Assembly (NCBI GenBank): GCA_002633005.1
Contig: NMRA01000111.1
Coordinates: forward strand, 800,656 to 864,655
Reading direction: 5' to 3'
Source of the DNA: Phoronis australis
Taxonomy: Eukaryota; Phoronida; Phoronidae
Length of the DNA stretch: 64,000 bases
Under the pieces are notes generated by a model. It saw nothing but the letters and a program-made list of their open reading frames with translations, made no database searches and was not told the origin of the DNA. Every line of letters begins with the position of its first letter. Position 1 is the stretch's first letter. A program made the translations under genes and the position numbers. Positions 61,212 through 64,000 of this stretch are shown here, one piece after another.

Positions 61212-61821
61212 TTGTGACTGTCTAGCTCAGCCATTATATTGAAATGTGGAGTCGGAATTTGTCATTTGTTTAGAGGTTCAGAATGATACTATAAGACAGA
61301 TCCTGGCTTGAGATTGAACATTGTGATGAAGAAATAAGGTCAGACATGACTTGTTCTGTGCACAGTGGTCATGATTCTCAAAAGGATGATTTGTTCTTTG
61401 GACAATATTGTCAATTAAAACTCAATCTTCACAAAAATAGACATGTAGATTCCCATGTTAATGTTTATTTATTTCTATTTATTTAGGGTATAGTTTCTGT
61501 GTAACTTACAAATGAGCAATATTTTCTAGACAATTCACATTGCGAAATACAGTATTCAGGCCTGTTTTCTTAGGGTACATATTCATTTGTCATCCACCTA
61601 CTGGCCCTCATTGTCTCACCTCATTGCCCGATGCATAGTAACTTGCCTAAAATTTCCTACACATTGGTTATGGTTTGACCTTTTCAAATATAACTGTTTC
61701 TTGCTTATTTCCAAACCGGTGTTCCTGTATCACATGCTTAATGTTGCACTCAAATTCTTAGCATTCTGACCTCTAATCCGTGTGTTAACATGAATATGGC
61801 TAAAGGAGTCAGAAAAAGAAC

Positions 61822-61972
61822 ACCCTGCGCAGTGGCAGGTTTAGAGGGGGGTCAAGGGGCCGTGGCCCCCCTAAAATTCTCCCAGATTCCATTTGGCAGT
61901 TCGGGGGTGTGAAAGTCTGACGGGCAAAATCTTGGCCCCTCTAACTCAAAATCCTGGATCCGCCCCTGCTGC
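61822..61972. mobile_element. MITE, GGCGGATCCAGGATT family
   Basis: gcagtggcaggtttagaggggggtc .. ctaactcaaaatcctggatccgcccctgc; compact copy with inverted ends. Confidence 0.65.
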
Positions 61973-62189
61973 GGTGGTCCGAGGTTTGTCATCGGTGCAA
62001 AAGTTTTCAATAGGTTGAGAAAGTTTTCGTTTAAGTGGAAGATTGTGTAGAGCTGACTTAAGTTAAAATAACACCACTGAGCAGTTCTTACCATAACCTA
62101 GTAGAGCTAAGAGTTTATGAATGACACTTGGTTTTAGAACTTTAGCCTTCCGAGAAATTCCTAAAGTGGGGTCCCAAGGCACTATTTGG

Positions 62190-63200
62190 AAAATGTTCCT
62201 CCTTTTTACGGCCACACTCATGTTTATATGTGGGTGCATATTGTCATCTCGGTACGGGCGTCTGGCGTCTGTGCGGGCTGTATCTCTTAAAGCCCTTGCA
62301 GGATCTTATTGAAATTTAGCTATTGTGTTCCCATGTGGCTGGCGACGGATGACCACGAGTTTCGGACTAACCAGAGTACCGCTGTGCTCTCTAGTGGGAA
62401 TTTTAATTCTTTACGTTTGCCTGTGTATCTGCGGATCTCCTTGACGAATTTTCATGAAGTTCAGCAAATAGGTTTTTAATACGGAGGTGATGGTGCCATT
62501 CCACTTTCGGACGCATTCGATGAATTTAGGCAACCTTCTGGACATTTTTGTTATTTTTTCGTCCGTTTTTTTGGCGTCCGCCTCTGCCCGCTTCTCAAAG
62601 GATCATCTTGAGAATTTACAGATGTGTTCCCGATGAGAAGGCCATGACTGACTTTCAGACGGGTACGACTACTGTGTTGCCCCCTAGTGGAGATTTTCTT
62701 TCTGCGTCTGTAGCCGGATCTCCATAACCCTTTGAAGAAGCTTTGTCAAATTTGAAAGATGTTTTTCTATGGAGCCATCGACGAACGGTAACGAGTGTCG
62801 AGCGGATTCAAGTACCACTGTGCCCCCACTGAATGGGCAAAATGATTTTTTTTAAGTTTGCCTTTGCATCTCCAGAATTCAGCTTTGTATTTTATGAAAT
62901 TCGGCAAACAGGTTTCAATTAAGGAGACCACAACCGGCCTTCCCATTTTCAGACTGATTTGTTTCTTTGCGCCATCTGGTGGACATTTTTGTTATTTTTC
63001 GTCTGTTTTGTCCCCCTCCCTATCTGCCATACTGCTCAAAAGGTCATTATGAGAATTTAGTGACGTGTTTCTGATGAGAAGACTAAGACTGAAGTTGACT
63101 TTCGGACGGGTCCGACTACTGTGTCGCTCCCTATAGGTGATTTAGTTTTTTTACGTCTGAGGCCGAATCTCCTTACCGGGATTTTCTCTAAATACGCACA
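62190..63200 (-). mobile_element. CTCF-motif element, reverse orientation, one end only
   Basis: Begins with the inverted 3-prime end (tttatatgtgggtgcatattgtcatctcgg). The core is a diverged series of monomers (ccctagtgg.., gcgccatctggtggac..). Exact CTCF-core match at 62969-62982; near match at 62675-62688. The 5-prime terminus is not found before it fades out near 63200. A further fragment lies at 63480-63600. Confidence 0.7.
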
Positions 63201-64000
63201 TAAGCGTGTATTTGAAAAGTAAACATTTTGTAACACCAAATAAACGCCGGGGCGTGTAAAGGAAAGTCCTAGTTTTGCTGACTTCGATATATCTTACTTA
63301 AAATTGTGTTTTTAAATTTTATGTTAATAGATATAAATCCATAGTTCGCCAACGCCTTGTTCGTTTTTATAATTGATAAATGCTGCACCAAACTGAATTT
63401 GTGACAAAAAGTTGACGCAGAGTGGACTTGACCCCAAAAGTTGTAACACCAAATCGGGTAGTCTTATCTAAGGAAAATCCCGGTAACCTTTTGAAGAAGC
63501 TTTGTGAAATTTGAAAAAAAAATTCTATGGAGCCGACGACAAACTAAAAAATGTCGAACTAATCCAAATACTACTGTGCCCACTCGTGGCAAATTAGTTG
63601 TTAAATAGTAGTTAATAAAAGTTCAAGACATCGTATACATAACTGAATAATATACAAACGTCTGAGAATATCGAAGGCATTATATTTGCTACACGTACAG
63701 AACACTTGACTTCTGATAATTCTTTTAAAACTTATTAAAGATGATGCAGATAGATTTGGACTTGTAGATCGAATAGAGTGTTCTATATATAAGCCCCGCT
63801 GTAAGTAAATGATTATATTGCATTTCTGGATTTTGGCAAATTGAAATTGGATGTGCGTGAAACCCTGTGTCATGTAGCGAGTAGCAGTCATAGTAAATTT
63901 CATACTTTTAAGTACTTTGTTAGTACAAGACGGCTATAACAGTCATTATACATGCGCGCACCCGGGGAGGGCCCCCATTTGTTGGCGAAGTAGGCAAAAA
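63200..64000. other. Intergenic, no gene seen
   Basis: AT-rich DNA with a fragment of the CTCF-motif repeat (63480-63600). The window ends within the GCGCGCACCC repeat (63950-64000) also seen at 39745. Confidence 0.4.

Noticed and set aside
1-64000. CRISPR arrays, operons, bacterial mobile elements
   Set aside because: The window is clearly animal genomic DNA; the tandem arrays found have no spacer structure.

Overview
This window is animal genomic DNA. Its genes are split into many small exons by GT-AG introns, and the intergenic DNA is AT-rich and crowded with MITE-like repeats. The exons code for conserved metazoan proteins. Intron-rich gene structure, WSC and sushi exons with phase-1 borders, and the repeat landscape suggest a marine invertebrate, perhaps a non-vertebrate deuterostome such as a hemichordate; the phylum cannot be fixed from the sequence alone. 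Runs of N or single Ns at 729-742, 8301, 21461, 30518, 42156 and 51975 mark a draft assembly, and most of them fall on repeat junctions.

Layout. 1-3.7 kb: three phase 1-1 exons on the minus strand (one WSC domain, two sushi/CCP domains) of a partial extracellular gene, with decayed extra copies. 4.6-9 kb: dispersed repeats. 9.4-32.0 kb: an almost complete USO1/p115 vesicle-tethering gene on the minus strand, which I assembled as 21 exons from the ATG at 31972 to the acidic tail and stop at 9380. Its introns hold a LINE remnant, a 0.6-kb foldback element, two long arrays of a ~140-bp repeat, and a 72-bp x 16 array made from the end of one of its own exons. 36.8-37.4 kb: the last exon of an ELOVL fatty-acid elongase (plus). 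47.1-47.9 kb: an intronless ELOVL6-type elongase (minus). 50.2-53.9 kb: a ~1.8-kb segment present twice around a single N. 54.1-61.2 kb: a complete four-exon TXNDC15 gene (plus). 59.5-63.2 kb: more of the ~140-bp repeat, in reverse orientation.

Gene roles. The genes are ordinary housekeeping or endomembrane genes: USO1 tethers vesicles at the Golgi, ELOVL enzymes lengthen fatty acids in the ER, and TXNDC15 is a membrane thioredoxin-like protein linked to cilia. They do not form an operon or pathway cluster. The notable biology is in the non-coding structure. (1) A repeat family carries one CTCF-like motif (CCASYAGRKGGCRS) per ~140-bp monomer, arranged in ~425-bp trimers, with nine exact matches here. 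(2) USO1 contains an array that repeats an exon tail and its splice donor 16 times. (3) A coiled-coil exon of USO1 is duplicated in a way that looks mutually exclusive by reading frame.
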